DNA of 64,000 nucleotides. It comes from Mycobacterium sp. SMC-2 (GTDB lineage Bacteria > Actinomycetota > Actinomycetes > Mycobacteriales > Mycobacteriaceae). Positions 41,618 through 51,240 of the stretch are shown in pieces. Made by a program: the position numbers and the translations under genes. The stretch is taken from positions 3,906,001 through 3,970,000 of the forward strand of contig NZ_CP079863.1 of assembly GCF_025263485.1 (NCBI RefSeq), given 5' to 3'. Below the pieces are notes generated by a model, which saw nothing but the letters and a program-made list of their open reading frames with translations, did no database searches and was not told the DNA's origin. Position 1 is the first letter of the stretch. Every line of letters starts with the position of its first letter.

Positions 41618-42703
41618 ATGGTGTACGGCCTGGTGCGACGGCTGCTCTTCCTGGTTCCGCCCGAGCGCATCCACACCATGGTCTTCGCGGTGCTGCGCGG
41701 CGCCACCGCGCTTGGCTTCGCCCGGCGGCTGCTGCACCGGCTGCTCGGCCCCAATGATCCGGCGCTGGCGAGCACCGTGTTCGGGGTGCGTTTCCCGGGG
41801 CCGCTCGGGCTGGCCGCCGGCTTCGACAAGGACGGCAAGGGGTTACTGACCTGGGGTGCGCTGGGGTTCGGCTACGCCGAGGTCGGGACCGTCACCGCGA
41901 ACGCGCAGCCCGGCAACCCGGCCCCGCGCATGTTCCGGCTGCCCGCCGACCGGGCCCTGCTGAACCGGCTGGGCTTCAACAACCTCGGCGCCGGCGCGCT
42001 GGCGATCCAGCTCGCGCGGCACCGCCCCGACATCCCGATCGGGGTCAACATCGGCAAGACGAAGAGCACGCCGGCCGCCGACGCCGTCGACGACTACCGG
42101 GCCAGCGCCCGCCTGGTCGGACCGCTGGCGTCCTATCTGGTGGTCAACGTCAGCTCACCGAACACGCCCGGCCTGCGCGACCTGCAGGCCGTCGAGTCGC
42201 TGCGGCCCATCCTGTCCGCCGTCCTGGCCGAGGCGTCCGGCACCCCCGGGACCCCCACACCGGTGCTGGTGAAGATCGCGCCCGACCTGTCCGACGCCGA
42301 CCTTGACGCCGTCGCCGACCTGGCCGTCGAACTGGGCCTGGCCGGAATCGTGGCCACCAACACCACGGTGTCGCGCGACGGCCTGACAACGCCCGGGGTC
42401 GACGCGCTGGGCCCGGGCGGCATCTCCGGGCCGCCGGTCGCGCGCCGGGCCACCGAGGTGTTGCGCCGGCTCCACGCCCGGGTCGGCGATCGCCTGGTGC
42501 TGATCAGCGTGGGGGGCATCGAAACGGCCGACGACGCGTGGGAGCGCATCACCGCGGGCGCGTCGCTGCTGCAGGGCTACACCGGCTTCATCTATGGAGG
42601 AGGCTTGTGGCCCAAGCGAATTCACGACGGCATCGCGCGCCGGCTGCACGACGGCGGGTTCGCCTCGCTCAGCGATGCGGTCGGATCCGCGGCACGGCGC
42701 TAG
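41618..42703 (+). CDS. pyrD: PyrD, dihydroorotate dehydrogenase (quinone, class 2)
   Basis: This membrane-associated flavoprotein of 361 residues oxidises dihydroorotate to orotate with quinone, in pyrimidine synthesis. Class 2 features: N-terminal helix [23 protein letters not shown]-binding [41 protein letters not shown], catalytic-Ser region [15 protein letters not shown], and phosphate-binding [20 protein letters not shown]. The ATG at 41618 aligns with other mycobacterial PyrD starts; the GTG at 41591 overlapping the upstream stop would add nine residues. Confidence 0.96.
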   Translation: MVYGLVRRLLFLVPPERIHTMVFAVLRGATALGFARRLLHRLLGPNDPALASTVFGVRFPGPLGLAAGFDKDGKGLLTWGALGFGYAEVGTVTANAQPGNPAPRMFRLPADRALLNRLGFNNLGAGALAIQLARHRPDIPIGVNIGKTKSTPAADAVDDYRASARLVGPLASYLVVNVSSPNTPGLRDLQAVESLRPILSAVLAEASGTPGTPTPVLVKIAPDLSDADLDAVADLAVELGLAGIVATNTTVSRDGLTTPGVDALGPGGISGPPVARRATEVLRRLHARVGDRLVLISVGGIETADDAWERITAGASLLQGYTGFIYGGGLWPKRIHDGIARRLHDGGFASLSDAVGSAARR

Positions 42704-42708
42704 CCCGC

Positions 42709-42769
42709 CGCGAGAGTGCAACTAGCGACGCGTTCCCCGAGTGGGGGTGTCGGTAGTTGCACCCTCGCG
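42709..42769. terminator. 16-bp inverted repeat between convergent pyrD and PEBP genes
   Basis: CGCGAGAGTGCAACTA at 42709-42724 pairs with TAGTTGCACCCTCGCG at 42754-42769, with one mismatch across a 29-base loop. It fills the 68-bp gap between two stop codons, so a bidirectional terminator is plausible. There is no U-run. It could also be a copy of a dispersed palindromic element. Confidence 0.6.
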
Positions 42770-42771
42770 AC

Positions 42772-43302
42772 CTACTTCTGTTCGTAGATGCCGTGAATCA
42801 CCGCGCGCGCGATCGCGTGCTGGAACAGGTTGAAGCCGAGGTAGGCGGGGCTGGCATCCTCGCCGAGGTCGAGCTTGTCGACGTCCACGGCGTGCACCGC
42901 GACGTAGTAGCGATGCGGCCCGTGCCCCGGCGGCGGCGCAGCCCCGATGTAGCGGCGCATCCCGGCGTCGTTCACCAGCGTCAGCGCGCCACCGGGCAGG
43001 TCGCTGCCGTCGCCCGCACCCGCGGGCAGTCCGGTGACGTCGGCCGGCAGGTTGGCCACCGCCCAGTGCCAGAACCCCGAGGCCGTCGGCGCGTCGGGGT
43101 CGTAGACGGTGACGGCGAAGCTGCGCGTCTCCCTCGGGAACCCCGACCAGCTCAACTGCGGACTGACGTCTTCTCCGCCCGCGCCCATGATTCCGCTGAC
43201 CTGCGGCATGGCCAGCGACTGGCCATCGGTGATCGACTCCGAGGTCAGGGTGAATGTCGGCAGCTTCGGCAGTGCTGCGTACGGGTCGGGCGCGGTGCTC
43301 AT
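42772..43302 (-). CDS. PEBP / YbhB-YbcL family protein (Rv2140c-like)
   Basis: This 176-residue phosphatidylethanolamine-binding-protein fold has the signature [20 protein letters not shown] (DPDxP and HW) and the [13 protein letters not shown] segment ([20 protein letters not shown]). Those residues form the anion-binding pocket. Members bind phospholipid heads or nucleotides; Raf-kinase-inhibitor-like labels are by homology only. Start is the ATG at 43302 ([17 protein letters not shown]). It stands alone between pyrD and the M20 peptidase and converges on pyrD. Rv2140c is recalled as a structurally studied homologue. Confidence 0.92.
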   Translation of the reverse strand: MSTAPDPYAALPKLPTFTLTSESITDGQSLAMPQVSGIMGAGGEDVSPQLSWSGFPRETRSFAVTVYDPDAPTASGFWHWAVANLPADVTGLPAGAGDGSDLPGGALTLVNDAGMRRYIGAAPPPGHGPHRYYVAVHAVDVDKLDLGEDASPAYLGFNLFQHAIARAVIHGIYEQK

Positions 43303-43331
43303 GGTCGATCCTTTCGTTACCTGTCGTGACT

Positions 43332-44675
43332 TCAGCAGTGTGTCAGGAAGTGTGCCAGCACGTCGGTGCCAAACCTGAGCGCATCCACGGGTACCCGCTC
43401 GTCGACGCCGTGGAACAACGCGGTGAAATCGAGGTCGGGCGGCAACCGCAGGGGGCTGAACCCAAAACAGCGAATACCCAAGCGGGCGAAGGCTTTTGCG
43501 TCGGTACCACCGGACAGCATGTAGGGCACCGTGCGTCCATCCGGGTCGAGGGTGAGCACGGCAGCGTTCATGGCGTCCACCAGGTCACCGTCGAAGCTCG
43601 TCTCATACGACGAGAAGTCTTTGATCCACTCGCGCGTCACGTCCGGGCCCAACAACTCGTCGACCTCGGCCTCGAACGCCGCCTTGCGGCCGGGCAGGAT
43701 CCGGCAGTCGAGCACCGCCTCGGCCACCGCCGGGACGACGTTGGCCTTGTACCCGGCCTTGAGCATCGTCGGGTTGGCGGTGTCGCGCAGCACGGCCTTG
43801 AGCATGCGGGCCATGGGTCCAAGCTTTTCGATCGCCCCCGCCAGGTCACCCGACTCGATGTCGAACGTCAGCCCGGTCTCCTCCCCGACGGCGGCCAGGA
43901 ACTGGGCGACGGGGTCGGTCAGCACGAGCGGAAACTGGTGCCGGCCCAGCTTGGCGACCGCCTCGGCGACGGCCGTGACGGCGTTCTGGTCATGCACCAT
44001 CGATCCGTGTCCGGCCGGGCCGCGAGCGGTCAGCCGCATCCACGACAGTCCCTTCTCGGCCGTCTCGATCAAATAAAGCCGGCGCTCGCCCCCGTCGCGG
44101 CGCGGCACGGTCAACGAGAAGCCGCCGACTTCGCCGATCGCCTCGGTGACACCGTCGAACAGGTCGGGACGATTGCTGACCAGCCACTGCGCCCCGTAGC
44201 TGCCGCCGTGTTCCTCATCGGCAAGGAACGCGAACACCAGATCGCGGGGCGGCACGATCCCGGCCCGCTTCAACTGCCGCGCGACCACGATCATCATGCC
44301 GACCATGTCCTTCATATCGACCGCGCCGCGGCCCCAGACGAAGCCGTCCTTGACCGCCCCGGAGAACGGGTGCACGCTCCACTCGGCCGGCTCGGCCGGC
44401 ACCACGTCGAGATGCCCGTGGATCAGCAGGGCGCCGCGGGAACTGTCCGCGCCAGCGAGGCGGGCGATCACATTGCCGCGGCCCGGAGCGCCCGACTCCA
44501 CATACTGCGGCGAATAGCCGACCTGGGCGAGCTGCTCGGCGACCCATTGCGCGCACTCGGCCTCGCCCCGGGTTGTCTCCGGTTCGCCGGTATTGGTGGT
44601 GTCGAACCGGATCAACCGGCTGACGACCTCGACCACATCGTCAGCCGGGTCGGTCGGGAAGTCGGTGACGGTCAC
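43332..44675 (-). CDS. M20-family metallopeptidase (Rv2141c-like)
   Basis: This 447-residue zinc-dependent peptidase or deacylase of the ArgE/DapE/carboxypeptidase G2 family has the first metal ligand in [14 protein letters not shown] (HxD). The bridging Asp lies in [10 protein letters not shown], the catalytic Glu-Glu in [10 protein letters not shown], and later residues in FDTTNTG and [15 protein letters not shown] central dimerisation lid ([20 protein letters not shown]) is present. The frame extends to 44774, but GTG 44675 ([13 protein letters not shown]) preceded by GGAAAGG gives the family length. The substrate is unknown. Confidence 0.93.
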   Translation of the reverse strand: MTVTDFPTDPADDVVEVVSRLIRFDTTNTGEPETTRGEAECAQWVAEQLAQVGYSPQYVESGAPGRGNVIARLAGADSSRGALLIHGHLDVVPAEPAEWSVHPFSGAVKDGFVWGRGAVDMKDMVGMMIVVARQLKRAGIVPPRDLVFAFLADEEHGGSYGAQWLVSNRPDLFDGVTEAIGEVGGFSLTVPRRDGGERRLYLIETAEKGLSWMRLTARGPAGHGSMVHDQNAVTAVAEAVAKLGRHQFPLVLTDPVAQFLAAVGEETGLTFDIESGDLAGAIEKLGPMARMLKAVLRDTANPTMLKAGYKANVVPAVAEAVLDCRILPGRKAAFEAEVDELLGPDVTREWIKDFSSYETSFDGDLVDAMNAAVLTLDPDGRTVPYMLSGGTDAKAFARLGIRCFGFSPLRLPPDLDFTALFHGVDERVPVDALRFGTDVLAHFLTHC

Positions 44676-44791
44676 AACCACCTTTCCTACCATTGGCGAG
44701 GCCGCTCGGCTCAAGGCCGAGCGGCGCGGCTGGATTGGGTCCGCGTGAGACAATCCGATAGCCTTAGCTGCCAACCCATGCGGTTGGACTT

Positions 44792-44877
44792 GTCCGAGTG
44801 GCGGAATGGCAGACGCGCTAGCTTGAGGTGCTAGTGCCCTACTAATGGGCGTGGGGGTTCAAGTCCCCCCTCGGACA
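44792..44877 (+). tRNA. leuT: tRNA-Leu (GAG anticodon)
   Basis: The seven-base acceptor stem GTCCGAG pairs with CTCGGAC, discriminator A at 44877. The anticodon arm CTAGC-TTGAGGT-GCTAG presents GAG. A long variable arm (GTGCCCTACTAATGGGC) is as expected for a class II leucine tRNA, and the T-arm GGGGGTTCAAGTCCCCC is standard. The CCA end is not encoded. It sits between the M20 peptidase gene (divergent) and the phosphoribosyltransferase gene. Confidence 0.97.
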
Positions 44878-44965
44878 CGCATGGCGGCCCTGCGAAGCCC
44901 AGACCGGCGGAGCCAGGACGCTCCGCGCTGACCGGTCCGGCCGCCACCAAAGCCCGTAGGCTGGA

Positions 44966-45649
44966 ATGCGACCGATGACACCCAACGGATTTCTCCGGCA
45001 CACTTCGACGCGCACGTTCCGCGACCGTCGTGAGGCCGGTCGCGCACTGGCCGAGCAGCTGATCTCCTACCGCGGCAGGGACGACGTGCTGGTCTTCGGG
45101 CTGGCCCGCGGCGGGGTGCCGGTGGCCTGGGAGATCGCCGCGGCGCTGCACGCGCCCCTGGACGTGTTTTTGGTCCGCAAGCTCGGGGTGCCGGGCTGGT
45201 CGGAGCTCGCGATGGGCGCGGTGGCCAGCGGCGGTGGCGTCGTGATGAACGACGACGTGGTGTCCAGCTTGCGCATCACCGACGAGCAGGTGCGCGAGGT
45301 AATCGAAAGCGAGACAACCGAACTCGCCCGCCGCGAGCAGGCGTACCGAGGGGGTCGTCCCCCCGCCGACCCGCACGGCAAGGTTGTGATCTTGGTCGAC
45401 GACGGGATCGCCACCGGTGCGAGCATGCTGGCGGCCGTCAGAGCGGTGCGGGCCGCAGGCCCGAAATCGATTGTCGTGGCGGTTCCGGTGGGAGCGCCGT
45501 CAGCCTGCCGTGAGCTCTCGCTCGAGACCGATGAGGTCGTTTGCGTGACGATGCCGCCCGGATTCGAAGCGGTCGGCCAGGTATACGGCGATTTTCACCA
45601 GGTCAGCGACGACGAGGTGCGCCAGACGCTGGCCACGCCCACCGGCTGA
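44966..45649 (+). CDS. Phosphoribosyltransferase-domain protein (Rv2143-like)
   Basis: This 227-residue type I PRTase-fold protein has the PRPP-binding loop [23 protein letters not shown]. The N-terminal core ([40 protein letters not shown]) is typical of the family often found with dienelactone hydrolase or erythromycin-esterase genes. The nucleobase specificity is unknown. Start is ATG 44966 or 44975 ([10 protein letters not shown]); spacing does not decide. It converges on the Rv2144c-like gene three bases from its stop. Neighbouring parDE2 genes known in M. tuberculosis are absent. Confidence 0.87.
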   Translation: MRPMTPNGFLRHTSTRTFRDRREAGRALAEQLISYRGRDDVLVFGLARGGVPVAWEIAAALHAPLDVFLVRKLGVPGWSELAMGAVASGGGVVMNDDVVSSLRITDEQVREVIESETTELARREQAYRGGRPPADPHGKVVILVDDGIATGASMLAAVRAVRAAGPKSIVVAVPVGAPSACRELSLETDEVVCVTMPPGFEAVGQVYGDFHQVSDDEVRQTLATPTG

Positions 45650-45652
45650 GAG

Positions 45653-45958
45653 CTACTTGGCGGCCTCGTCGCCGTGGCCCTCCGCCGATGATTCATAGGC
45701 GTCCTCGGGCGGGGCTTCCTCGGGGTAGTCGACGGCCTCTTCGTCGGCCTCGTCCTCGTCCGGGGCCGTTTCCTCGTGCTGGTCGGCCGCACCCGTGTCG
45801 CGACGCTGCCGCTCCTGCAACGCGTCGATGATCAACAGGACCACGCCGAGCACGCTGGCGCCGATGCACACCCAGGCCACCAGTTCATTGCTCGTGACTA
45901 CGGCGAACACCAACGCGACGAGCCCGATCAGGGCCAGCACCAGCGCAATGATGAGCAT
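45653..45958 (-). CDS. Small membrane protein with acidic tail (Rv2144c-like)
   Basis: This 101-residue protein has two close transmembrane helices (MLIIALVLALIGLVALVFAV and LVAWVCIGASVLGVVLLIID). A roughly 50-residue very acidic tail (TAPDEDEADEEAVDYPEEAP) follows and should be cytoplasmic. It is located next to wag31 and matches Rv2144c. No function is known. Its position, 91 bases after the wag31 stop on the same strand, suggests expression with wag31. Confidence 0.88.
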   Translation of the reverse strand: MLIIALVLALIGLVALVFAVVTSNELVAWVCIGASVLGVVLLIIDALQERQRRDTGAADQHEETAPDEDEADEEAVDYPEEAPPEDAYESSAEGHGDEAAK

Positions 45959-46049
45959 CAGTCATCCTCCAAGCGACGAGCGGGACAGCCAGTTCGTGTG
46001 CAGGTCTTCCGGTGCCGACCGCGCAGCTTGGCGAGTGTCCGGCACGAGG

Positions 46050-46847
46050 CTAGTTGTTACCCCGGTTGAATTGCTCGAATCCGCCGGCGTCGGCGCTGGA
46101 GTCGACGGGTGCCGCCGATCCGCGCTGGCCGAGCTCCTCGAGCTGCGACTCCAGGTAGGTCTTGAGCCGGGTCCGGTACTCGCGTTCGAAGGTGCGCAGC
46201 TGCTCGAGGCGGCCTTCCAGGACGGTGCGCTGCTGGTTGATCGTCCCCATGATCTCGGAGTGCTTGCGCTCGGCGTCGGCCTGCAGGGCGTCCGCCTTTT
46301 CCTGCGCCTGGCGCAGTTGGGTCTCGGAACGGGTTTGGGCATCCGCGAGCATCGCTTCGGCGCGCTGCCGGGCCTCGGCGACCGTGGTCTCGGCGGTCTG
46401 GCGCGCCTCGGTGAGGATTTGGTCGGCGTTGGCGCGGGCGTCGGCCAGCATCTTGTCCGACTCCGCCTTGGCGGTGCTGGTCAGCCGGTCGGCGGTGTCC
46501 TGGGCCAGGCTCAGCACCCGGGCGGCCTTCATGGCCTGTTCCTCATTGGTCCCGGCGGCGGCGGGTGCCGGTGACGGTGCCGCCTTGGGCTCCGGCTCGG
46601 GGACGGGGATCGCCTGAGTGGGGACGGCCGCGGCGGCGGGAGCGGCGCCGGCGCCACCGCCGGCGGCCAGCTCCTGGTCCAGTTCCTCGATCCGCTGACG
46701 TAGATCGCTGTTCTCCTCGATGAGCCGCGTCAGCTCGGCCTCCACCAGATCGAGGAAGGCGTCGACCTCATCTTCGTTGTAGCCCCGCTTGCCGATCGGT
46801 GGCTTACTGAACGCCACATTGTGGACGTCGGCTGGTGTCAGCGGCAT
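46050..46847 (-). CDS. wag31: Wag31 (DivIVA), polar growth scaffold
   Basis: This 265-residue coiled-coil protein senses negatively curved membrane and directs polar peptidoglycan synthesis. The N-terminal DivIVA domain starts [20 protein letters not shown] and [21 protein letters not shown] Pro/Ala linker holds Thr77 (VPTQAIP), equivalent to the PknA-phosphorylated Thr73 of M. tuberculosis. A long coiled coil (residues about 105-240) and a short tail follow. The ATG at 46847 has GAGGGG about eight bases upstream. It is separated from the yggT gene by 260 bp and has its own promoter region. Confidence 0.97.
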   Translation of the reverse strand: MPLTPADVHNVAFSKPPIGKRGYNEDEVDAFLDLVEAELTRLIEENSDLRQRIEELDQELAAGGGAGAAPAAAAVPTQAIPVPEPEPKAAPSPAPAAAGTNEEQAMKAARVLSLAQDTADRLTSTAKAESDKMLADARANADQILTEARQTAETTVAEARQRAEAMLADAQTRSETQLRQAQEKADALQADAERKHSEIMGTINQQRTVLEGRLEQLRTFEREYRTRLKTYLESQLEELGQRGSAAPVDSSADAGGFEQFNRGNN

Positions 46848-47107
46848 TGTTTCGTCCCCTCAAGTTCCTGTCTAACGTTCTGAAAAGTGTAGAACGCAGT
46901 GGTCGCCGTCCTGCAACTGCCGTCCATCCTGTCACACCAGGCCCGACCGTTGCTGTTTAGGCCAATAAATAAGAACCAATTTCAAACACTGAGGGCAATA
47001 AAATCCGAAACCTTAGCCTTTTTAAATCGCAGCCACCAAACCGAAGCTAAAACGTGGCCGAACCGTCTCCGGGCCGGACGATGCGGGCGCCGCGGGCCGC
47101 AACCGGC
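46848..47107 (-). promoter_or_regulatory. AT-rich upstream region of wag31
   Basis: This 260-bp gap has no gene. The part at about 46955-47060 is strikingly AT-rich for this genome (AATAAATAAG, CAATTTCAAAC, TTTTTAAAT). Toward wag31, TTGCAG followed by TACACT about 19 bases later (minus strand, near 46890-46920) is a candidate promoter. The AT-rich part may hold the end of the upstream operon or additional promoter elements. Confidence 0.45.
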
Positions 47108-47398
47108 TCAAGCCGCGGCCCCGAAGGCCAGTTGCATGCCGATGAACGCGACCAGCAGCAGCACCATGATGGACAGGTCGAAGCGGACCGCCCCGATGGT
47201 GAGTTGCGGGATCAGCCGGCGCAGCAGCTTCACCGGCGGATCGGTGATCGACATGATGATCTCGAGGATCACCACGGTGATGCCGGTGGGATGCCAGTCC
47301 CGGCTGAACGAGCGGATGAACTCGACGACGACCCGAGCGATGAGCAGCAGCCAGAAGATGAACAGCGCAAACCCAAGGATCTGAAAGAACAGCACCAA
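47108..47398 (-). CDS. YggT-family membrane protein (Rv2146c-like)
   Basis: This 96-residue membrane protein has hydrophobic segments FFQILGFALFIFWLLLIARV and LSIMVLLLVAFIGMQLAFGA. The YggT signature FIRSFSRDWHPTGITVVILEIIMSITDPPVKLLRRLIP lies between them. Genes of this family sit beside sepF and divIVA in many Gram-positive dcw clusters and affect division or osmotic growth. It follows sepF by 145 bp on the same strand. Confidence 0.93.
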   Translation of the reverse strand: MVLFFQILGFALFIFWLLLIARVVVEFIRSFSRDWHPTGITVVILEIIMSITDPPVKLLRRLIPQLTIGAVRFDLSIMVLLLVAFIGMQLAFGAAA

Positions 47399-47543
47399 CT
47401 GAAGAGCCCCGACCTTACCGATGAGATGTCAAGCGCCGCGGGCTTGCGCGGCGCCTGCCAGCCTACCGACTCCGAGCCTCCGGCCACATGTCAACCGGCC
47501 GGGCCGCCGAAAGCGGCGCCGCGCCCGCGCCGCCGGGCCTGGG

Positions 47544-48194
47544 TTATTGGTAAGCGTAGAAGCCGGTTTCGGCGATCCGGCGACGCTCCTCCGGGGACAC
47601 ATCGACGTCGGCGGGCGAGAGCAGGAACACCTTGGTGGCCACCTTGTCGAAGGAGCCGCGCAACGCGAACGCAAGGCCGGCCGCGAAGTCGACGAGCCGC
47701 TTGGCGTCGGCGTTGTCCATCGACACCAGGTCCATGATGACCGGGGTGCCGTCGCGGAACCGCTCGCCGATCGTGCGGGCCTCGCTGTAGTCCTTCGGCC
47801 GCAGCGTGGTGATCTTCGAGAGCGGGTGGCCCTCCTCGAACATCATCGCCATCCGGCGCGGGTCCATCGCCAGCGCGCCGCGGGTGGAGTTGCGCAGCCA
47901 GGATCCAAAGCGGGGCCTGCCCATCTCGGGCCGCTCGAACTCGCGGGGATGGACGGCGCCGTAGCGCGACTCCTCGCCGTAACCGCCGCGGTAGCCGCTC
48001 GGTGGGTAGTCGGCGGGCTCGCGCGGGTCGTCGTAGTCGCGCCCTTCGAACCGGCCTTCGTAGCGGCCGTATCCCTCGTCGAAACGGGGGCGCGGGAAAC
48101 CGCGGGAGGGAGCGTGGTCGTCGTAATACTCGTCGTCGTAGTCGTCCATCGGGGCCATACCGAAATAGGCCTTGACTTTGTGCAGTGTGCTCAT
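47544..48194 (-). CDS. sepF: SepF, FtsZ-associated membrane anchor
   Basis: This 216-residue protein begins [20 protein letters not shown], an N-terminal amphipathic membrane-binding helix. A long disordered Asp/Tyr/Arg/Gly-rich linker (residues 15-95) and the C-terminal SepF/DUF552 domain ([40 protein letters not shown] then [17 protein letters not shown]) follow. SepF polymerises and tethers FtsZ to the membrane; mycobacteria lack FtsA. The open frame runs to 48854, but the ATG at 48194 places the amphipathic helix at the N-terminus. Confidence 0.95.
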   Translation of the reverse strand: MSTLHKVKAYFGMAPMDDYDDEYYDDHAPSRGFPRPRFDEGYGRYEGRFEGRDYDDPREPADYPPSGYRGGYGEESRYGAVHPREFERPEMGRPRFGSWLRNSTRGALAMDPRRMAMMFEEGHPLSKITTLRPKDYSEARTIGERFRDGTPVIMDLVSMDNADAKRLVDFAAGLAFALRGSFDKVATKVFLLSPADVDVSPEERRRIAETGFYAYQ

Positions 48195-48259
48195 TGCGTT
48201 GACCCCTTCTAGCCCCTGACGTTTGGTGTCAGTGATGAAGATGTGACTACAGTGACTTA

Positions 48260-49045
48260 TTACGGTGACGGTAGCGGCCGCGGGCCCAATAGCGCGGTAC
48301 CGACACGCACACATGTCGAACCGTGTTTGACCGCAATTTCGAAATCGTCGGACATCCCCGCGGACAGGCCGACCGCATTGGGATGCGACTCCAGGACGCG
48401 CAAATGCTCCGTTCGCAGGCGCCCGAAGGCCTCGTCGGGGTCCGAGCCCAGCGGCGGGATAGCCATCAGCCCCGCCAGTTCCAGGTATTTTGCCTCGTCG
48501 GCCTGCGCGCACAACTGGTCGACCGCCCCCGGCGCCGAGATGTCGACGCCGCCCCGCGATTCGTCGCCGTCGAGGCTGATCTGCACGTAGATCCGCATCG
48601 GGTCGGTGCGGCGGCCCTCCGCGAGGGCCGCGGAGACGCCGCGATCGAGGGCGCTGACCAAATGGGCGCTGTCGACCGAGTGGGCGGTGTGCGCCCAGCG
48701 CGCAACCGAGCGCGCCTTGTTCCGCTGAATGTGGCCCACCATGTGCCAGCGCAGGCTCGGTACGTCCGCCCGCGAAGAGGCCGCCAAAAGTTTGGTGACT
48801 TCGCTCACTTTTGCCGACGCTTCCTGATCCCGCGATTCGCCAACGGCCCGGCAACCCAATCGGGACAAAATCACGACATCGGTTGCTGGAAAGAATTTTG
48901 TAATCGGCAGCAGTTCGATTTCACCGACATTGCGCCCCGCCGCTTCGGCTGCCGCCGCAAGGCGCGAGCGCACGGCCGCTAATGCGTGTGTCAATTCCGT
49001 TTCGCGGTCGCTGTGACTCTCTGGCGCCGGAGCCCTGTCCGCCAT
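48260..49045 (-). CDS. YggS/PLPBP family pyridoxal-phosphate homeostasis protein
   Basis: This 261-residue single-domain PLP-binding protein (alanine-racemase N-terminal fold) has PLP lysine in [83 protein letters not shown] and [27 protein letters not shown] follow. It matches Rv2148c. It buffers PLP and affects amino-acid pools, without racemase activity. Start is ATG 49045, or the GTG at 49054 that overlaps the yfiH stop. Confidence 0.93.
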   Translation of the reverse strand: MADRAPAPESHSDRETELTHALAAVRSRLAAAAEAAGRNVGEIELLPITKFFPATDVVILSRLGCRAVGESRDQEASAKVSEVTKLLAASSRADVPSLRWHMVGHIQRNKARSVARWAHTAHSVDSAHLVSALDRGVSAALAEGRRTDPMRIYVQISLDGDESRGGVDISAPGAVDQLCAQADEAKYLELAGLMAIPPLGSDPDEAFGRLRTEHLRVLESHPNAVGLSAGMSDDFEIAVKHGSTCVRVGTALLGPRPLPSP

Positions 49046-49050
49046 CGCGG

Positions 49051-49803
49051 TCACTCCATCCACACCAGCGAGGCCAGCCGCCCGGTCGGCGCGTCCCGGC
49101 GGTGGCTGAACAACGTTGGGTCGTCCACCGTGCACCGCGGATCGATGTCGATGGCCGTGACGCCCAAATCCTTTAGCTGGCAGGCGATCCCGACCCGAAG
49201 GTCGAGGCCGGGGGTGCCGGCCGCGGTCGCGGTTCGGCTACCGGGAAGCGCGGCCTCCACCTCGTCGGCCATGGCCGCGGGCACCTCGTAGTTGCGGCCA
49301 CTGACGGCCGGGCCGAGCAGGGCCGAGATGTCCTCGGGGTGCGCGCCGAGCGCCACCATGGCCTCCACGGTGCGGGCGACCACCCCGAGTTGGGCACCGA
49401 CGCGACCGGCGTGCACCGCCGCGGCCACTCCGGCGCGCGCGTCGCCCAGCAGCACCGGTACGCAGTCGGCGGACACCACCGCCAGCGCCAGTCGCGCCGT
49501 TGGGGTCACCAATGCGTCCGTGTTGTCGACCGCACCCGCCCGGGGCCCGTCGACCACCTCGACCCGATCACCGTGGACCTGGTTCATCCACACCACACGC
49601 TCGGGCTTGAGGCCGATGGCGCTGGCCAGCCGGTTGCGGTTGGCGGCCACCGCCGCCGGGTCGTCACCGACATGGTCGCCCAGGTTGAAGGTGTCGAACG
49701 GCGGGCCCGAGACACCGCCCGCACGGGTGGTGGTCACCCGCCGGATGCGCACGTTCACGTGTCCAGTATCCGGACTCCACTGCCTGCCAGAGCCCAGCGC
49801 CAT
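49051..49803 (-). CDS. YfiH/PgeF family protein (peptidoglycan editing factor, laccase domain)
   Basis: This 250-residue copper/zinc-type laccase-domain protein has GGVSGPPFDTFNLGDHVGDDPA, RVVWMNQVHGDRVEVVDGP, VVSADCVPVLLGDARAGVAA and AVHAGRVGAQLGVVARTVEAM. These supply the metal-binding His, Cys and His. E. coli PgeF removes wrongly incorporated residues from peptidoglycan precursors. The start is ATG 49803, with AAGGG five bases upstream, and the length equals the 250 residues recalled for Rv2149c. It lies between ftsZ and yggS. Confidence 0.92.
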   Translation of the reverse strand: MALGSGRQWSPDTGHVNVRIRRVTTTRAGGVSGPPFDTFNLGDHVGDDPAAVAANRNRLASAIGLKPERVVWMNQVHGDRVEVVDGPRAGAVDNTDALVTPTARLALAVVSADCVPVLLGDARAGVAAAVHAGRVGAQLGVVARTVEAMVALGAHPEDISALLGPAVSGRNYEVPAAMADEVEAALPGSRTATAAGTPGLDLRVGIACQLKDLGVTAIDIDPRCTVDDPTLFSHRRDAPTGRLASLVWME

Positions 49804-49859
49804 CCGGCCCTTATGCTTCGTGGCCGGTTTGTCGCGCACTGGCAAGCAAATCGAGACCC

Positions 49860-51014
49860 TCAGCGGCGCATGAACGGTGGCACGTCGACGTCGTCGTCGT
49901 CGCCGCCGATATTCAGCGTGGAGCCGTTGGTGTGAACCGGCACGCTGACCGCGTCGGCGGGCTCGAAAAGCGTGGAACTGAGCTTGCCGGACTTCGCCGA
50001 CTCGATCCGGTGCGCACCAGCGCTTTTCTCGCCGGCAGTGCCCCCCACCACGGGCCTGCGGCCGGCGCCGACCGCGTCGAACCCGGCCGCGATGACGGTG
50101 ACGCGCACCTCGTCGCCCAGCGAGTCGTCGATGACCGTGCCGAAAATGATGTTGGCGTCCTGATGCGCGGCGTCCTGCACCAGCGAGGCCGCCTCGTTGA
50201 TTTCGAACAGGCCCAGGTCGCTGCCGCCGGCGATCGACATCAGCACGCCCTGCGCGCCCTCCATCGAGGCCTCCAGCAGGGGCGAGTTGATCGCGATCTC
50301 GGCCGCCTTGAGCGATCGGCCCTCTCCGCGCGCCGATCCGATGCCCATCAACGCGGTGCCGGCCCCGGACATGATGCCCTTGACGTCGGCGAAGTCGACG
50401 TTGATCAGCCCGGGCGTGGTGATCAGGTCGGTGATGCCCTGCACACCATTGAGCAGCACCTCGTCGGCGCTCCGGAACGCGTCCATCAGGGACACCGCGG
50501 CGTCACCCATCTGCAGCAACCGGTCGTTGGGGATCACGATCAGGGTGTCGCAGCTCTCGCGCAGCGCCGCGATGCCGCTTTCCGCCTGGTTGCCACGCCG
50601 CTTGCCCTCGAAGGAGAACGGCCGGGTGACCACGCCGACGGTCAGCGCACCCAGCTTGCGGGCGATGCTGGCCACGACGGGCGCGCCGCCGGTGCCGGTC
50701 CCGCCGCCCTCGCCGGCGGTGACGAACACCATGTCCGCCCCGCGCAGCAGCTCCTCGATCTCGTCCTTGGCGTCCTCGGCGGCCTTGCGGCCGACCTCCG
50801 GGTCCGCCCCGGCGCCCAGCCCGCGGGTGGAGTCGCGGCCGACGTCGAGTTTGACGTCGGCATCGCTCATCAACAGCGCCTGCGCGTCGGTGTTGATCGC
50901 GATGAACTCCACGCCCTTGAGTCCCTGCTCGATCATCCGGTTCACGGCGTTGACACCGCCGCCACCGATACCCACGACCTTGATGACGGCCAGGTAGTTA
51001 TGCGGGGGGGTCAT
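49860..51014 (-). CDS. ftsZ: FtsZ, tubulin-like division GTPase
   Basis: This 384-residue protein starts [20 protein letters not shown]. It has the tubulin signature [22 protein letters not shown], the T7 synergy loop ([20 protein letters not shown]) and the C-terminal conserved peptide [11 protein letters not shown] for partner binding (FtsW, SepF). It assembles into the Z-ring. ATG 51014 gives the standard mycobacterial N-terminus; the neighbouring ATG 51017 is closer to the GGGAGG Shine-Dalgarno (seven bases) and may also be used. Confidence 0.98.
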   Translation of the reverse strand: MTPPHNYLAVIKVVGIGGGGVNAVNRMIEQGLKGVEFIAINTDAQALLMSDADVKLDVGRDSTRGLGAGADPEVGRKAAEDAKDEIEELLRGADMVFVTAGEGGGTGTGGAPVVASIARKLGALTVGVVTRPFSFEGKRRGNQAESGIAALRESCDTLIVIPNDRLLQMGDAAVSLMDAFRSADEVLLNGVQGITDLITTPGLINVDFADVKGIMSGAGTALMGIGSARGEGRSLKAAEIAINSPLLEASMEGAQGVLMSIAGGSDLGLFEINEAASLVQDAAHQDANIIFGTVIDDSLGDEVRVTVIAAGFDAVGAGRRPVVGGTAGEKSAGAHRIESAKSGKLSSTLFEPADAVSVPVHTNGSTLNIGGDDDDVDVPPFMRR

Positions 51015-51240
51015 CATTCGTTTTCCTCCCTGGTGGGCCCAGTTCTTCGCGACGGGGTTGCCCCCGAACGTTCGCGATCCTCCCTGGCAAACCCTCAACC
51101 TCAACCATAGAGTTAGAGTTATGTCAAGTAGTTCCGCGCAACCAGAACGGTATGGGCATGGCGCGTGCTAACCCCGCAGGCGCGCCGACACGCGGTTCGC
51201 AAATTTTTTCCGTTGCGGCGGTCACACGCCAGGCTTGTCG
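51015..51240 (-). promoter_or_regulatory. ftsZ upstream region with short direct repeats
   Basis: A 226-bp gap between ftsQ and ftsZ. On the transcribed strand TTGACA at 51127-51122 is followed by the direct repeats TAACTC TAACTC and TATGGTTGAGGTTGAGG. TATGGT lies 12 bases after TTGACA, too close for a normal -35/-10 pair, so the exact promoter is unclear. ftsZ is known to have its own multiple promoters in mycobacteria, as I recall. GGGAGG lies just upstream of the start. Confidence 0.4.

Noticed and set aside
44878..44965. Second tRNA or small RNA after tRNA-Leu
   Set aside because: No cloverleaf or clear terminator was seen in this short gap.
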